NCBI GenBank assembly: GCA_030431455.1
Contig: JAUIJE010000004.1
Location: 1 to 64,000 of the forward strand
Length of the DNA: 64,000 nt
DNA from: a bacterium
GTDB lineage: Bacteria; Myxococcota; UBA727; JAUIJE01
Direction: 5' to 3'
Shown here: positions 1 through 9,641 of the stretch, one piece after another
Numbering within the stretch: the stretch's first letter is position 1
How the letters are laid out: every line of letters starts with the position of its first letter
Translations under genes and position numbers: made by a program
The notes under the pieces: generated by a model
The model's input: only the letters and a program-made list of their open reading frames with translations
Databases searched by the model: none
What the model was told of the DNA's origin: nothing

Positions 1-1930
1 GGGTCTTCTTCTGGGTCAGCGGGACCGGGTCCCGGCGTTTGGTCAGCTCCACCGGGGGCTGGGCCGGGGCGGGGGTGGGCGTCTTCGGCGCCGGGGTGGG
101 CTGGACCGGCGGCCCGGCCAACGGCTTGTCGGCGCCGGCCGCGGGACGGGGGGTGGGGGCGGGGCCCGGCGTGACCGCGGCGGCGGCCCCCTTTTGCGAG
201 GGCTCGGCCGGCGGTGCGGCGTGGGCTTCGGCGGCCGGCGCGGGGGCGGGGGCGGGCGGGGCCTCGGACGCGGGTGGCTTGCGGATGGTCGTCGGCTGGT
301 TGGCGAGCGACTCGCGCAGGGCCTGGATCTCTTTTTGGACCGCGCCGCCGTGCAGGACCTGCGTCTCTTTGACCGTGCTTTGGGCTTGTACGGTCGGGCC
401 TGGGTGGGCCGGGCGGGGGGCGTCGGGGCCGGGCGCGGCGATGGCCGGCTCCGACGGCACGGTGGCCACGTTGGAGGGCGCGGCGAACGCCGGTTGGTGG
501 GGAATGGTCGGTTGCGCCGCCACCGGAATGGGCTTTTGCGGCGATTGGGTCACCAGCGGGTTGAGAGCGCCGGGCTCGTCGAAGGCGGGGCCCCCCGACG
601 CGGTGGGTTCGGCCTCTTCGGTGAGGGACATGCCGGCTTGGCCGACGACCGCGGGCATTTCCGCCACCGTGGCCGCGTTGGGGGCGGCGCCGGCTTCGCC
701 GGGGACGGGCACGTCCACCGCCGGCATCACGTCGGTGGGACGGTAGCGTGCACCCACATTGTCGGTCTTGAGATCGTCGGCGGTGACGGGCCGGACGTCT
801 TCTTTGGCCTCGGCCGGCCGGCCCCGGCCGAAGTCCATGGCCGGCATTTGAATGGTGGCGGCGTTCTCGTCGAGGGGGGCGTCGAGGTCGACGGGTTGGC
901 GCGCGTTGACCACGGTGTCGGCGCCCACCTCCGGCTTGGGCATGGGGCCGCTCTCGGAAAGCGCCGGGCCGCGGTTGACGGGCACGGGCAGAGCCCCCGG
1001 GGCGGGGGTGACCTGCTTTTGCAGCAGCTTTGTGGTGTTGTCGCCGAGGGGCTTGAGCGGCTTGGGCACCATCTTCATCGCCCGGGCCGACGCGGCGCTC
1101 AAGTCTTGTACGCCATCGCCAAACGCGTTTTGCAGCCGGGCAAAGATGTTGGCCGCGGCCCGCGCCTTTTGCAGTCGCATTCGCTCTTTGGTCACCAGGG
1201 CGGCGAGGGCGTCATGCAGGCGGGGATCGAGGGCCTCGCCCGGCTTGTAGGTCATGACCTCGGCGCGCAGGATCTTGGTGAGGATCGCGCGGTCGTCGCC
1301 GGTGAGGGCCCGGCGGCCGAGCACCGCCTCCCAGAGCACGACCCCGAGGGCCCACAGATCGGTGCTGCAGGAGTGCTTGCGTCCCTCGAGGAGTTCCGGG
1401 GCGAGGTACCGGAGGGTGCCGCGGACCGCGCCAACCTCGGTGGCGCGGGCCTGGGTCTCGACGCTGCGGGCGATGCCCATGTCGATGAGCTTGGCGTCGC
1501 CTTTGGTGGTGATGATGATGTTGCCGGGGGCCACGTCCCGGTGAAGGATGCCCAGCGCCTGTCCGCCCTCGTCGGTGGCCTCGTGAATGGCGGACAGCGC
1601 CTCGGCGACCTGCCGGCCGATGCGCGCGGCGGCCGCGGGGGAGATCGCGCCGGTGCGCCGAATCTGCGAGAGGGTGGCGCCCTCGACGTACTCGACGACG
1701 AGGATGGGTTTGCCCTCGTACTCGAACAGGTCGAGGGTCTCGACGATGTGGGGATGTTGCAGGCGGAGTCCCACCCGGGCCTCGTCCCGCACCCGCTCGA
1801 GCTGGTCGTCGTCATGGCGCAGCGGCACCTTGAGCACCACGCGGCGGCCGCTCGCGTTGGTGGCGACGAGAATCTTCGCGTTGCCGCCTGCGCCGAGCGT
1901 GCCTTTGACTTCGTAACGGCCGAGCTTCAC
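1..1930 (-). CDS. Serine/threonine protein kinase (C-terminus cut by window edge)
   Basis: This is an Hanks-type Ser/Thr kinase that should phosphorylate cytoplasmic partners. About 643 codons are visible, read to the left edge without a stop. From GTG 1930 the kinase domain fills residues 5 to about 270. It has a glycine loop (GAGGNAK, residues 13-19), Lys34 in VVLKVP, Glu50 in helix C, HRD with Asp132 and Asn137, and an APE-like LAPEL. The DFG motif reads Asp-Met-Gly (D150). The remainder is Pro/Ala-rich and probably disordered; no membrane segment is visible before the edge. The GTG is chosen because the kinase fold begins four residues later and an in-frame TGA lies about 17 codons upstream. 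It follows nadE on the same strand after 81 bp. Confidence 0.9.
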   Translation of the reverse strand, partial: MKLGRYEVKGTLGAGGNAKILVATNASGRRVVLKVPLRHDDDQLERVRDEARVGLRLQHPHIVETLDLFEYEGKPILVVEYVEGATLSQIRRTGAISPAAAARIGRQVAEALSAIHEATDEGGQALGILHRDVAPGNIIITTKGDAKLIDMGIARSVETQARATEVGAVRGTLRYLAPELLEGRKHSCSTDLWALGVVLWEAVLGRRALTGDDRAILTKILRAEVMTYKPGEALDPRLHDALAALVTKERMRLQKARAAANIFARLQNAFGDGVQDLSAASARAMKMVPKPLKPLGDNTTKLLQKQVTPAPGALPVPVNRGPALSESGPMPKPEVGADTVVNARQPVDLDAPLDENAATIQMPAMDFGRGRPAEAKEDVRPVTADDLKTDNVGARYRPTDVMPAVDVPVPGEAGAAPNAATVAEMPAVVGQAGMSLTEEAEPTASGGPAFDEPGALNPLVTQSPQKPIPVAAQPTIPHQPAFAAPSNVATVPSEPAIAAPGPDAPRPAHPGPTVQAQSTVKETQVLHGGAVQKEIQALRESLANQPTTIRKPPASEAPPAPAPAPAAEAHAAPPAEPSQKGAAAAVTPGPAPTPRPAAGADKPLAGPPVQPTPAPKTPTPAPAQPPVELTKRRDPVPLTQKKT

Positions 1931-2011
1931 GTCGCCGAGGCTACACAAGGTCCGGGCCCGGGTCGAGTTGACCACGCGGGTCAACGGTCACACTTTTACC
2001 TACGTCCGCCC

Positions 2012-4006
2012 CTACCGAGCGTCGCGGAGCGCGGCCCGCCAGGCCGAGACCTGGGCGTCCGAGGCCATGCGCCAGTCGGTGCGCGGCGACAATGACACTG
2101 AACCGACCTTGGGGGCGTCCGCGGTGCACGACCGCTTGAACTGTTGGGAAAAGAACCGGCGCAAAAAGACATCGAAGTGTTCGCGCAGGGCGGCGTCATC
2201 GTGGTCGGGGGAGAACGCGTGCCGGGCGAGGTCGAGCACCTTTTGCACCGACGCCCCTTCGCGCACGAGGTGGAACAAGAAGAAGTCGTGCAGCACATAG
2301 GGCCCGATGGCGGCCTCGGTGTGCTGGGCGATGCGCCCCTCCTCGTCGGGGGGCAGCAGCTCGGGCGAGATGGGGGTGTCGACGATCGCCTGTAGGGTGG
2401 CTTTGAGTTCGCCCGGGTCCGCGGCGGTCCACTGGTCCACCCGGGTCTCGGCCACGTACTGGATCAAAAACTGGATCAAGGTCTTCGGCACCGACGCGTT
2501 CACGTCGTACATGGAGATGTGGTCGCCGGCGTACGTCGCCCAACCCAGGGCCTTTTCCGACAGGTCCCCGGTGCCGACCACGATGCCGCCTTCGTGGTTG
2601 GCCACGTTCATGAGCAGGAGGGTGCGCATCCGGGCCTGGACGTTCTCCACCGTGGTGTCGGCGAGGGCGGGGTTGTCCCGCAGGGCCTGGACGAGCTGGT
2701 CGACGTCGGCGCGGCCGGTGGCGGCGGGGTGGCCGAGATCGCGCAACACCAGGCGGGAAAGCTCGGACACGCTCACCTCCCGCAAGGTGGCGCCGATTTG
2801 GCGGGCCAGAGCAGTGGCATTGGAGCGGGTGCCCGCGCTGGTGCCGAGGCCGGGCATGGTCAAGCAGACCAGGTCGGTGCGGGGCTGGCGGTTGGCGTCC
2901 AAGGCGTTGGCCGCCACCAGGGCCGCGTGGGTGCTGTCGAGCCCACCGGACACCCCGAGCACCAACTTGGGTCGGCCGAGGGCGCGCATGCGGGTGGCGA
3001 GGCCTTGGCTTTGGATCTCAAAGATCTCGTACGCGCGCTGTTCGAGGTCAGCGCTGCGCCGGGGCACAAACGGGGTGCGCGACACCTCCCGCAGCAGGCC
3101 AGGGGCGGCCGGGGCCGAGAAGGGGATGCGCCGCACCCCAAACCGCTGGGCCTCGGCGTCGTCGAAAAACGAGGGGGTCAGCCAGCGTTCGTGGGCGAGC
3201 CGCCCGAGGTCGACGTCGCACAGCTCGACGTGGCCGCCCCGGGCGAACCGCTCGCTCTCCACCAAAAGCCGCCCCATCTCGGACACGAAGCCGTCCCCAT
3301 CGAAGGCCATGTCCGTCGACGACTCCCCCGGCCCGGCCGCGACGTAGGCATAGGCGCACTTGCCCCGGTCGGACAGGCCCTGGGCCAAGCGCCGGCGGAT
3401 GTCGGCCTTGCCCACAATGACATTGGACGCAGACAGGTTGCAGATCACCGTGGCCCCGGCGGTGCACAGGTCCATGGACGGGGGCCGCGGCACCCACATG
3501 TCCTCGCAAATCTCGACCCCCACGCACAGGCCGTCGCCCGCGTCGAACACCAGGTCGCGACCGAAGGGCACCTCCCCCTCCGAAAAGGGAAGGGTCCGGC
3601 CCCGCACCGCCACCCCGGGGCGGAACCACCGGCGCTCCTCGTACTCCGCTCCCTGGGGGAGGTGGGCCTTGGGCACGACCCCGAGCAGGCGCCCGTCCTG
3701 GACCGCGGCGGCCACGTTGTAGATGCCGTCCGGCGTGGCCCAGGGCAGGCCCACCAAGAACAGTGGGCCCGCGGGGCACGCCCGCAGGAACTGCGCGAGG
3801 GCGGCTTGGCAGCCGTCGAGCAACGTGTGCTGCAAGAAGAGGTCGCGGGCGGTGTACGCGCTCAAAGAGAGCTCAGGGAACACCGCCACCTGGGCGTGGC
3901 CATCGGCGGCCGACTGGGCCACCTCGAGCATGGCCTCGACGTTGCGGGCGGGGTCGGCCACCCACACGTCGGGGATGCACAGGGCGATGCGACCAAATCC
4001 GCGCAT
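2012..4006 (-). CDS. nadE: Glutamine-dependent NAD+ synthetase
   Basis: Catalyses the last step of NAD synthesis, amidating nicotinic acid adenine dinucleotide with ammonia released from glutamine. The 664 residues match the two-domain form. An N-terminal nitrilase-type amidase carries the triad Glu45 (FPEL), Lys113 (VPKAH) and Cys167 (EICEDM). A C-terminal synthetase follows, with the ATP-pyrophosphatase loop SGGLDST and the NAD-synthase segment VVGTGDLSEKALGW. Its ATG shares one base with the stop of the upstream aminotransferase (TGATG, 4004-4008), so the two are probably translationally coupled. The cytoplasmic role is secure by motif. Confidence 0.96.
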   Translation of the reverse strand: MRGFGRIALCIPDVWVADPARNVEAMLEVAQSAADGHAQVAVFPELSLSAYTARDLFLQHTLLDGCQAALAQFLRACPAGPLFLVGLPWATPDGIYNVAAAVQDGRLLGVVPKAHLPQGAEYEERRWFRPGVAVRGRTLPFSEGEVPFGRDLVFDAGDGLCVGVEICEDMWVPRPPSMDLCTAGATVICNLSASNVIVGKADIRRRLAQGLSDRGKCAYAYVAAGPGESSTDMAFDGDGFVSEMGRLLVESERFARGGHVELCDVDLGRLAHERWLTPSFFDDAEAQRFGVRRIPFSAPAAPGLLREVSRTPFVPRRSADLEQRAYEIFEIQSQGLATRMRALGRPKLVLGVSGGLDSTHAALVAANALDANRQPRTDLVCLTMPGLGTSAGTRSNATALARQIGATLREVSVSELSRLVLRDLGHPAATGRADVDQLVQALRDNPALADTTVENVQARMRTLLLMNVANHEGGIVVGTGDLSEKALGWATYAGDHISMYDVNASVPKTLIQFLIQYVAETRVDQWTAADPGELKATLQAIVDTPISPELLPPDEEGRIAQHTEAAIGPYVLHDFFLFHLVREGASVQKVLDLARHAFSPDHDDAALREHFDVFLRRFFSQQFKRSCTADAPKVGSVSLSPRTDWRMASDAQVSAWRAALRDAR

Positions 4007-5325
4007 CAGGTCTCCACGAACCCGTCGGCCACGGTGAGCGCCTTGTCACAGATCGCGAAGCCTTCCTTGAGCTGCTCCTCGGTGATGCACAGCGGAGGGT
4101 TGCAAAAGAAAGAGAACCACCGCACAAATGTGAACAGCCCCTGCTCTTGGAAGCACTTGGCCACCGCGTCCATGCCCGGGGACGAGCTGTTGTAGGGGGC
4201 CATGGGTTCGCCCTGCTTGTTCTTCTGCAGCTCGATGATGCCGAACAGCCCGATGGCCCGGCCCGCCCGGAACGACGGGTGCGCTTCTTTGAGCTTCTGC
4301 ATCTCCGCCTTCATCACCGGCTCGAGCTTGGCCGCGTTCTCGATGAGCTTCTCCTCGAGGAGCACCTCGATGTTGGCCAATGCGGCTGCACAGCCCATGG
4401 GGTGGCTGTTGTAGGTCAGCCCCCCCCAGAACACATGGTCTTGGAAGTACTTGCCGATCTTGTCGCGCATGCCCACCGCCCCGAGCGGCAGGTAGGAGCT
4501 GGTCAAGCCTTTGGCCATACACACCAAGTCGGGAATGATGTCGTCGTGCATGAACGAGAACAGCTTCCCGGTGCGGCCGAAGCCGGCCATGACCTCGTCA
4601 CAGATCATCAGGATGTCGTACTTGTCGAGGAGGTCGCGCAGCCCCTTGAGATAACCCCGGGGGGGAATGAGCACGCCGTTGGTCCCGGTGACGGGCTCGA
4701 CAATCATCGCGGCGATGGTCTGGGGACCTTCGTACATGATGACCTCTTCGAGGTAGGTGAGGTTGGCCTGGGTGATGGCCTCCTCGTCGTCCCCGAAGCT
4801 GTAGTGGTAGGGCCAGGGGTCCATCACCCGCACATGCCCCGGGGGGCCGGGCTCGTTGGGCCAGCGGCGGGGGTCGCCGGTGAGCGACATCGTGAGGTTG
4901 GTGGCGCCGTGGTAGCTGCGGTACCGGCTGATGATCTTGTGCTTGCCGGTGTAGAGGCGGGCGGCGCGGATTGCATTTTCATTGGCTTCGGCGCCGGCGT
5001 TGGTGAAGAAGAAGGTGTTGAGGTCGCCGGGGCAAATCTCCGCGAGCTTTTGGGACAAGCGGGCGCGGATCTCGGTGGCGAACGGGGGGGCGACAAAGGC
5101 GAGTTTTTCGACTTGGTCGATGATCGCCTGCTTCACCTTGGGGTGGTTGTGGCCGATGTTGACGCTCATCAACTGGGAGTTCCAGTCGAGGATGCGCGTC
5201 CCGTCGGCGGCGGTGAGGTAGATGCCGTCCGCGGACACGATCGGGATGGGATCGGTCTTGGCCGTGGCCTTCCAGGTGTAGAGGGTGTGTTGCTTGCAGA
5301 GTTCGACGATCTCGCGGCCGTCCAT
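4006..5325 (-). CDS. Class III PLP-dependent aminotransferase
   Basis: A 439-residue fold-type I, class III aminotransferase (the group with taurine, beta-alanine and 4-aminobutyrate transaminases). Visible hallmarks are the early [15 protein letters not shown] segment, the cofactor-phosphate region [12 protein letters not shown], the Asp-bearing [13 protein letters not shown] and the Schiff-base lysine in [10 protein letters not shown]. An upstream in-frame ATG exists at 5355, but ATG 5325 has a strong GGGAGG ribosome site five bases ahead, so I start there. It overlaps nadE by one base. The substrate cannot be fixed from sequence; similarity in style is to taurine/omega-amino acid:pyruvate transaminases. 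Link to NAD synthesis is by position only. Confidence 0.9.
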   Translation of the reverse strand: MDGREIVELCKQHTLYTWKATAKTDPIPIVSADGIYLTAADGTRILDWNSQLMSVNIGHNHPKVKQAIIDQVEKLAFVAPPFATEIRARLSQKLAEICPGDLNTFFFTNAGAEANENAIRAARLYTGKHKIISRYRSYHGATNLTMSLTGDPRRWPNEPGPPGHVRVMDPWPYHYSFGDDEEAITQANLTYLEEVIMYEGPQTIAAMIVEPVTGTNGVLIPPRGYLKGLRDLLDKYDILMICDEVMAGFGRTGKLFSFMHDDIIPDLVCMAKGLTSSYLPLGAVGMRDKIGKYFQDHVFWGGLTYNSHPMGCAAALANIEVLLEEKLIENAAKLEPVMKAEMQKLKEAHPSFRAGRAIGLFGIIELQKNKQGEPMAPYNSSSPGMDAVAKCFQEQGLFTFVRWFSFFCNPPLCITEEQLKEGFAICDKALTVADGFVET

Positions 5326-5464
5326 GTTGCCTCCCAGAGCGGGGTTCGCGCCCACCCTATGCGGTTTTCCGCCCGCCGGCAGCCCCCCTTGATCGCCGAA
5401 ATCGCGGCGTTAGGGTGACCCGCTTCATCCATCGGTTACCTGCCTATGGGGGGATGGGAACACC

Positions 5465-6937
5465 ATGACGAAACGCTTCGCCACCGTGCACACGATGGAC
5501 CCTTCTGGATCGGTCACGGTCCGGGTCGACACCGATCGCTACGTGGGCAGCATCAACGACGCGCCCTCGATGGTGGCGGCCGGGGACCGCCTCCTCCTGT
5601 TGCTCAGCCGCGAGGACGAGCCGAACCCCACCGGGCACGTGGAGCTGTTCGCCAAGATCACCTCGGTGGACAACGACGCCGGGGGGCGTTCGTCGCTGTT
5701 TGCGGGCCTGCGGCTGGAAGCGGAGATCGAGAGCTGGTCGGACGAGGTCGAGGTCGAGCGCACCCACATCGACAGCCGCATTTTTAGGCTCCCGATTCCC
5801 GTGGTGGCCCAGCTCGACGGCTACCAGTCCGACAGCAACCCGCCCCCCGGGGAGCAGGACACGGTGATGACCCCCTACCAGGTCCCGTCCGACGACTCCG
5901 CCGAGGTCGCGCCACTGCCCACCGAGGACGAGGCGTTGATCGAACCCTCGGGCGTCATCGGCACCTTGCGTGAGGTCAGCCTGCCTGAGGTGGTGCAGAG
6001 CCTGGAGCTGTCGCGCAAGACCGCGCGCATCGACATCGACCAAGGCAGCCACCGCCCCCGCGGCAAGCTGTTCCTGAAAAACGGCCAGATCGTTCACGCG
6101 GTGTTCGGCGAGACCGTGGGCGAAGAAGCCTTCTTCATGCTCTCCGAGGTGTCGTTCGGCACCTACCGCATCCGCTTTCACCGGGAGACGGACCAGCGCA
6201 CGGTGGAAAAGCCCACGGGCTTTTTGTTGCTCGAGGCGTTGCGCATCGTCGACGAGCGCCATCGCTCGGCCGCGCCGTCGCCGGTGCTCGACGCCATCGC
6301 CCCGTCGGCGGAGCCCGCGCCGTTTTTGATCAACCTCGACGACGACAACCTCGACGACGAAGACCGAAGCCACACCAACCTCCACCACCCGGTGGCGGAC
6401 GTGTCGCGCATGACCGCGGAGGGCGTGCCCTTCCCGTCGAGCATCCCCGACGGCTTCTCGTTGGAAGACGAGATGATGGAAGGACTCGGCGACTACGACG
6501 CGGGGGCCACCGATGAGGGACAGCTGCACGAGGTGAGCGACCCCGCGGACCGGCCGCCGTTGTTGGCCGCGGTCGAGGAGGTCACGGTGCCCGGGCGGTT
6601 GGTGTCCGAGGAGCCGGCCGGCGTTCACCTGATGGAGGACGACGTGCACACCAAGGCCACCGTCGAGGCCTCCGGCCTGGTGCCGCCGGCCGCGATCCGG
6701 CCCGCGATGCAGATCGCGGGGCCGCTGTCGTCGGGTCAGCCCGTGCCCGGGCCCCACCCGCAAGCCCGCGCGCCCGAGACCAGCGACGGCTTCGAAGGGG
6801 TGTCGACCTCGGTGTTCTCGGCCTTCTTCGAAGAGGCCAGCGCCAGCGGCGAGAACTCCGATGAGGCGGTGTTGCTCGACGACAGCGCGATCCTGTCCAT
6901 GCAGTCCGACTCCTTCGACTCGGTGCCCCCGCTCTGA
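5465..6937 (+). CDS. DUF4388 (PATAN-type) domain protein
   Basis: A 490-residue cytoplasmic protein. Residues about 165-260 form a DUF4388 domain, recognised by the run GVIGTLREVSLPEVVQ, the glycine-rich GKLFLKNGQIVHA and EEAFFMLSEVSFGTYRI. Such domains occur in Myxococcota and related signalling proteins, often beside response regulators, but their biochemical role is poorly known. The N-terminal third (to about 120) looks like a PilZ-like or related beta domain by its short basic and hydrophobic strands; this is a guess. The C-terminal half is acidic, low-complexity and probably flexible. The next gene begins 46 bp downstream on the same strand. Confidence 0.75.
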   Translation: MTKRFATVHTMDPSGSVTVRVDTDRYVGSINDAPSMVAAGDRLLLLLSREDEPNPTGHVELFAKITSVDNDAGGRSSLFAGLRLEAEIESWSDEVEVERTHIDSRIFRLPIPVVAQLDGYQSDSNPPPGEQDTVMTPYQVPSDDSAEVAPLPTEDEALIEPSGVIGTLREVSLPEVVQSLELSRKTARIDIDQGSHRPRGKLFLKNGQIVHAVFGETVGEEAFFMLSEVSFGTYRIRFHRETDQRTVEKPTGFLLLEALRIVDERHRSAAPSPVLDAIAPSAEPAPFLINLDDDNLDDEDRSHTNLHHPVADVSRMTAEGVPFPSSIPDGFSLEDEMMEGLGDYDAGATDEGQLHEVSDPADRPPLLAAVEEVTVPGRLVSEEPAGVHLMEDDVHTKATVEASGLVPPAAIRPAMQIAGPLSSGQPVPGPHPQARAPETSDGFEGVSTSVFSAFFEEASASGENSDEAVLLDDSAILSMQSDSFDSVPPL

Positions 6938-6983
6938 ACGACGGTCGATGCCGCGCCGATGCCGGCGTGGTAAGCCGACCCCC

Positions 6984-9515
6984 ATGAACAACCTGCGCGT
7001 GTGTCTTCACGTCGGGCGGGGCCTGTTGGCCCTGTCTGTGCTGCTGGGCCTGACCGGCTGCGACCAACTGCTCGCCGCCATCCTCGTGCCCTGCGACTAC
7101 GAGGCCGACCCGGCCTGTGAGGACCCCGAACGGGGTCACATCACCGGTCTCATCGAGCTGCCGCCGGCCACGTCCGCCCACGTGGTCCAAGACCCGGCCG
7201 CGCGCGCCACCCACCCCGCGTGGGCCGCCCTGCGGCGCTACACCCGCGAGCACGGCCTGCTCACCGCGACCCGGCCGGCCAAGCACCCGGTGGCCGCTCC
7301 CGTGCAGGGACATGGGGCGACGCCGTCCCGGGGCCGCGTCACCCGCCCGGGCGAGCTCATCGTCGGGCTCGCCCCCGGGCAGACCCGGGAGGACATCGTC
7401 GCCGGGGCCGCTCCCCTGTTGTCTCCGCTCTCGGTGAGCGCGCCGCTGTGCGCGGGGGACCGCATGTGCCTGCTCAAGCTCCGGGACGAAAAAGGGCGGC
7501 TGGTGTCCAGGGCCCTCACCGACGTGGCCCGGGACCGCTTGAACGAGACCGGCGCGTTCCGGTACGTCGAGGACAACCTCGTGCTCACCGCCCAACGCAC
7601 CCCCAACGACGACTTCTACCCGTTCCAGTGGCATTACCAAGCGATGAACCTCGAGGGAGCGTGGGACCTGACCGTGGGCAGCGACGACGTGGTCGCGGCG
7701 GTGGTGGACACCGGGCTGTTGCGGCAACACCCCGACCTTGACCTGCGCATCGCGGGCGGGGCCGACCTCATCGACGACGAGGATGTGGCGGTGGACGGCG
7801 ACGGCCGGGACATGGATTTTGAGGACGTGGGGGATCAGACCTGCGGCGCCGATTGCCACAGCCACCACGGTTCGCACGTGGCCGGGACGATGGCCGCGAA
7901 GACCAACAACGCCTCGTTGGTCTCGGGGGTGACCTGGCTCGGGAAGATTCTGGGGGTGCGGGTGCTGGGCAAAGGGGGCGGGTCGCTGTTCGACATCGCG
8001 TCTGGCGTGCTCTGGTCCATCGGCGAAAACGTCGACGGGGTGTCGGTCAACGAACAGCCCGCGGATGTGATCAACATGTCACTGGGCGGCACCGGCACCA
8101 GCAAGTCCATGAACGAAGCGGTGGCCGCGGCCATCGACGCGGGCGCGCTGGTGATCGTGGCCGCGGGCAACGAAGACCGCGACGCGAGCGAGTCGACCCC
8201 GGCCAACGCCCCGGGGGCGATCACGGTGGCGGCCCTGGGCAACGTCGGGCCCCAGCAGCCGCAGCACTACCGCGCGCCGTACTCCAACCACGGCACGGTG
8301 GTCGACGTGGCCGCCCCCGGCGGGGACCAGACCGTGGACCAGGACGGGGACGGACACGCCGACGGCGTGCTCTCCACCGTGAAAAGCAGCGCCGAGTACT
8401 ACCAAGGCACGTCGATGGCCGCCCCCCACGTGGCCGGGCTCGCGATGCTTCTGAAAAGCCAAAGCCCGGACCTCACCCAGGAGGAGGCGCTCGGGTTGTT
8501 GACGTCCACCGCCGACCCCGACGTGGATTGTGACAAGCCGTGCGGCGCGGGCTTGGTGGATGCGGCCAAGGCGTTGCTCACCCTCGACGGCCGCGCCGAC
8601 GAGCCGTTGATCGTGGCCGCCCCCGCCAGCGTGCGGGTGGGGCGGGGGGATGACGACGTGCGGGTCGGGTTCAAGAATCTCGGGGGCACCGACGTGGAGG
8701 TCACGGTCAGCCTGAGCGGGCCCCGGCGGGGGCAGGTGCGGGGGGACACCCCGTTTGGGATGCTCGACGTCGACAACCCGGTGGTGGTCAACATCGCGTC
8801 GGAGGGCGCGGTGCAGTTCGACCTCGACATCGAGCGCACCGCGTCGGGGGGCGATGACGCCTGGGACGACGAAGGACAGTTCTCGGTCACCGCGGTGTGG
8901 GGTGGGGGCACGATCACCGAGAGCAAGGTGCGGTACAGCGGCGACACCGTGATCGCCACCCGCCAGGTGGTGGTGGGGGCGCTCAAGGTCGAGGACAACG
9001 GCGAGTTCACGGTGGAGCGCGCGGTGGTGACGTCGGAGGTGGACGACTACGCCTACAAGCTGTTCAACCTCAACATCGGCAACTACCTCGTGGTGGGTCT
9101 GACCGACGACGACGACGACGGCGAACTGGAAGAGAACGAGGGCGTGGGGGTCTACCCCATCTTCCAACAACCCGAGCTGGTGATGGTGGTGCCCGGCCAA
9201 GCCACGAGCAACACCAACTTCGTGGTCGCGGCCAGCTTCGACGGCGAGGAGGTCGAGGGCACCGGCGACGGGGCGGTGGGCGCGGCCTGTGTGGACTCCG
9301 CAGACTGCGACGCGGCCCTTTACTGCGAGACGGTGTTTTTCCCCGGCGGGTATTGCACCCAAAGCTGCAGCGGCGGGGGCACGTGCCCGGGCGACGCGCT
9401 GTGTTTCGCCTTCGACAGTGAATATGCAATCTGTCTGGACGGCTGCGAAACGGATGACGACTGCCGAACCGACGAAGGCTACGTCTGCGACGCGGACAAC
9501 ACCTGCTACCCCTGA
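6984..9515 (+). CDS. Subtilisin-like (S8) serine protease, lipoprotein
   Basis: An 843-residue secreted protease, probably lipid-anchored: the signal peptide ends at lipobox L23-T24-G25-C26 when started at ATG 6984, which is why the longer upstream frame is not used. The S8 triad is complete: Asp in AAVVDTGLL, His in HHGSHVAGTMA, and Ser in YQGTSMAAPHVAG. Upstream of the catalytic core is a prodomain-like stretch resembling fervidolysin-type N-prodomains (ELIVGLAPG). After the protease come about 200 residues of beta-rich sequence, then a Cys-rich tail from about residue 770 with paired CxxxxDC elements typical of myxobacterial surface proteins. GC-rich inverted repeats follow the stop. Confidence 0.9.
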   Translation: MNNLRVCLHVGRGLLALSVLLGLTGCDQLLAAILVPCDYEADPACEDPERGHITGLIELPPATSAHVVQDPAARATHPAWAALRRYTREHGLLTATRPAKHPVAAPVQGHGATPSRGRVTRPGELIVGLAPGQTREDIVAGAAPLLSPLSVSAPLCAGDRMCLLKLRDEKGRLVSRALTDVARDRLNETGAFRYVEDNLVLTAQRTPNDDFYPFQWHYQAMNLEGAWDLTVGSDDVVAAVVDTGLLRQHPDLDLRIAGGADLIDDEDVAVDGDGRDMDFEDVGDQTCGADCHSHHGSHVAGTMAAKTNNASLVSGVTWLGKILGVRVLGKGGGSLFDIASGVLWSIGENVDGVSVNEQPADVINMSLGGTGTSKSMNEAVAAAIDAGALVIVAAGNEDRDASESTPANAPGAITVAALGNVGPQQPQHYRAPYSNHGTVVDVAAPGGDQTVDQDGDGHADGVLSTVKSSAEYYQGTSMAAPHVAGLAMLLKSQSPDLTQEEALGLLTSTADPDVDCDKPCGAGLVDAAKALLTLDGRADEPLIVAAPASVRVGRGDDDVRVGFKNLGGTDVEVTVSLSGPRRGQVRGDTPFGMLDVDNPVVVNIASEGAVQFDLDIERTASGGDDAWDDEGQFSVTAVWGGGTITESKVRYSGDTVIATRQVVVGALKVEDNGEFTVERAVVTSEVDDYAYKLFNLNIGNYLVVGLTDDDDDGELEENEGVGVYPIFQQPELVMVVPGQATSNTNFVVAASFDGEEVEGTGDGAVGAACVDSADCDAALYCETVFFPGGYCTQSCSGGGTCPGDALCFAFDSEYAICLDGCETDDDCRTDEGYVCDADNTCYP

Positions 9516-9599
9516 GCCGCCGGGGCCGCCGGCCGCGGGGCCGGCCCGGGGGCCCGGATCTCGGCCCGGTGCAAAAATCATCATAAAATCAACTGCTTA

Positions 9600-9641
9600 T
9601 GCGAATGCGCACCATGTCCTACATGTCGCCGAACATAAGAC
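9600..9641 (+). promoter_or_regulatory. Inverted repeats ahead of the transglutaminase-like gene
   Basis: The 126-bp gap 9516-9641 ends in an unusually A+T-rich stretch. Within it a perfect hyphenated repeat CATGT-cct-ACATG sits inside a wider CTTATG...CATAAG pair, immediately before ATG 9642. This looks like a possible operator or leader structure; no regulator is assigned. Confidence 0.3.
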
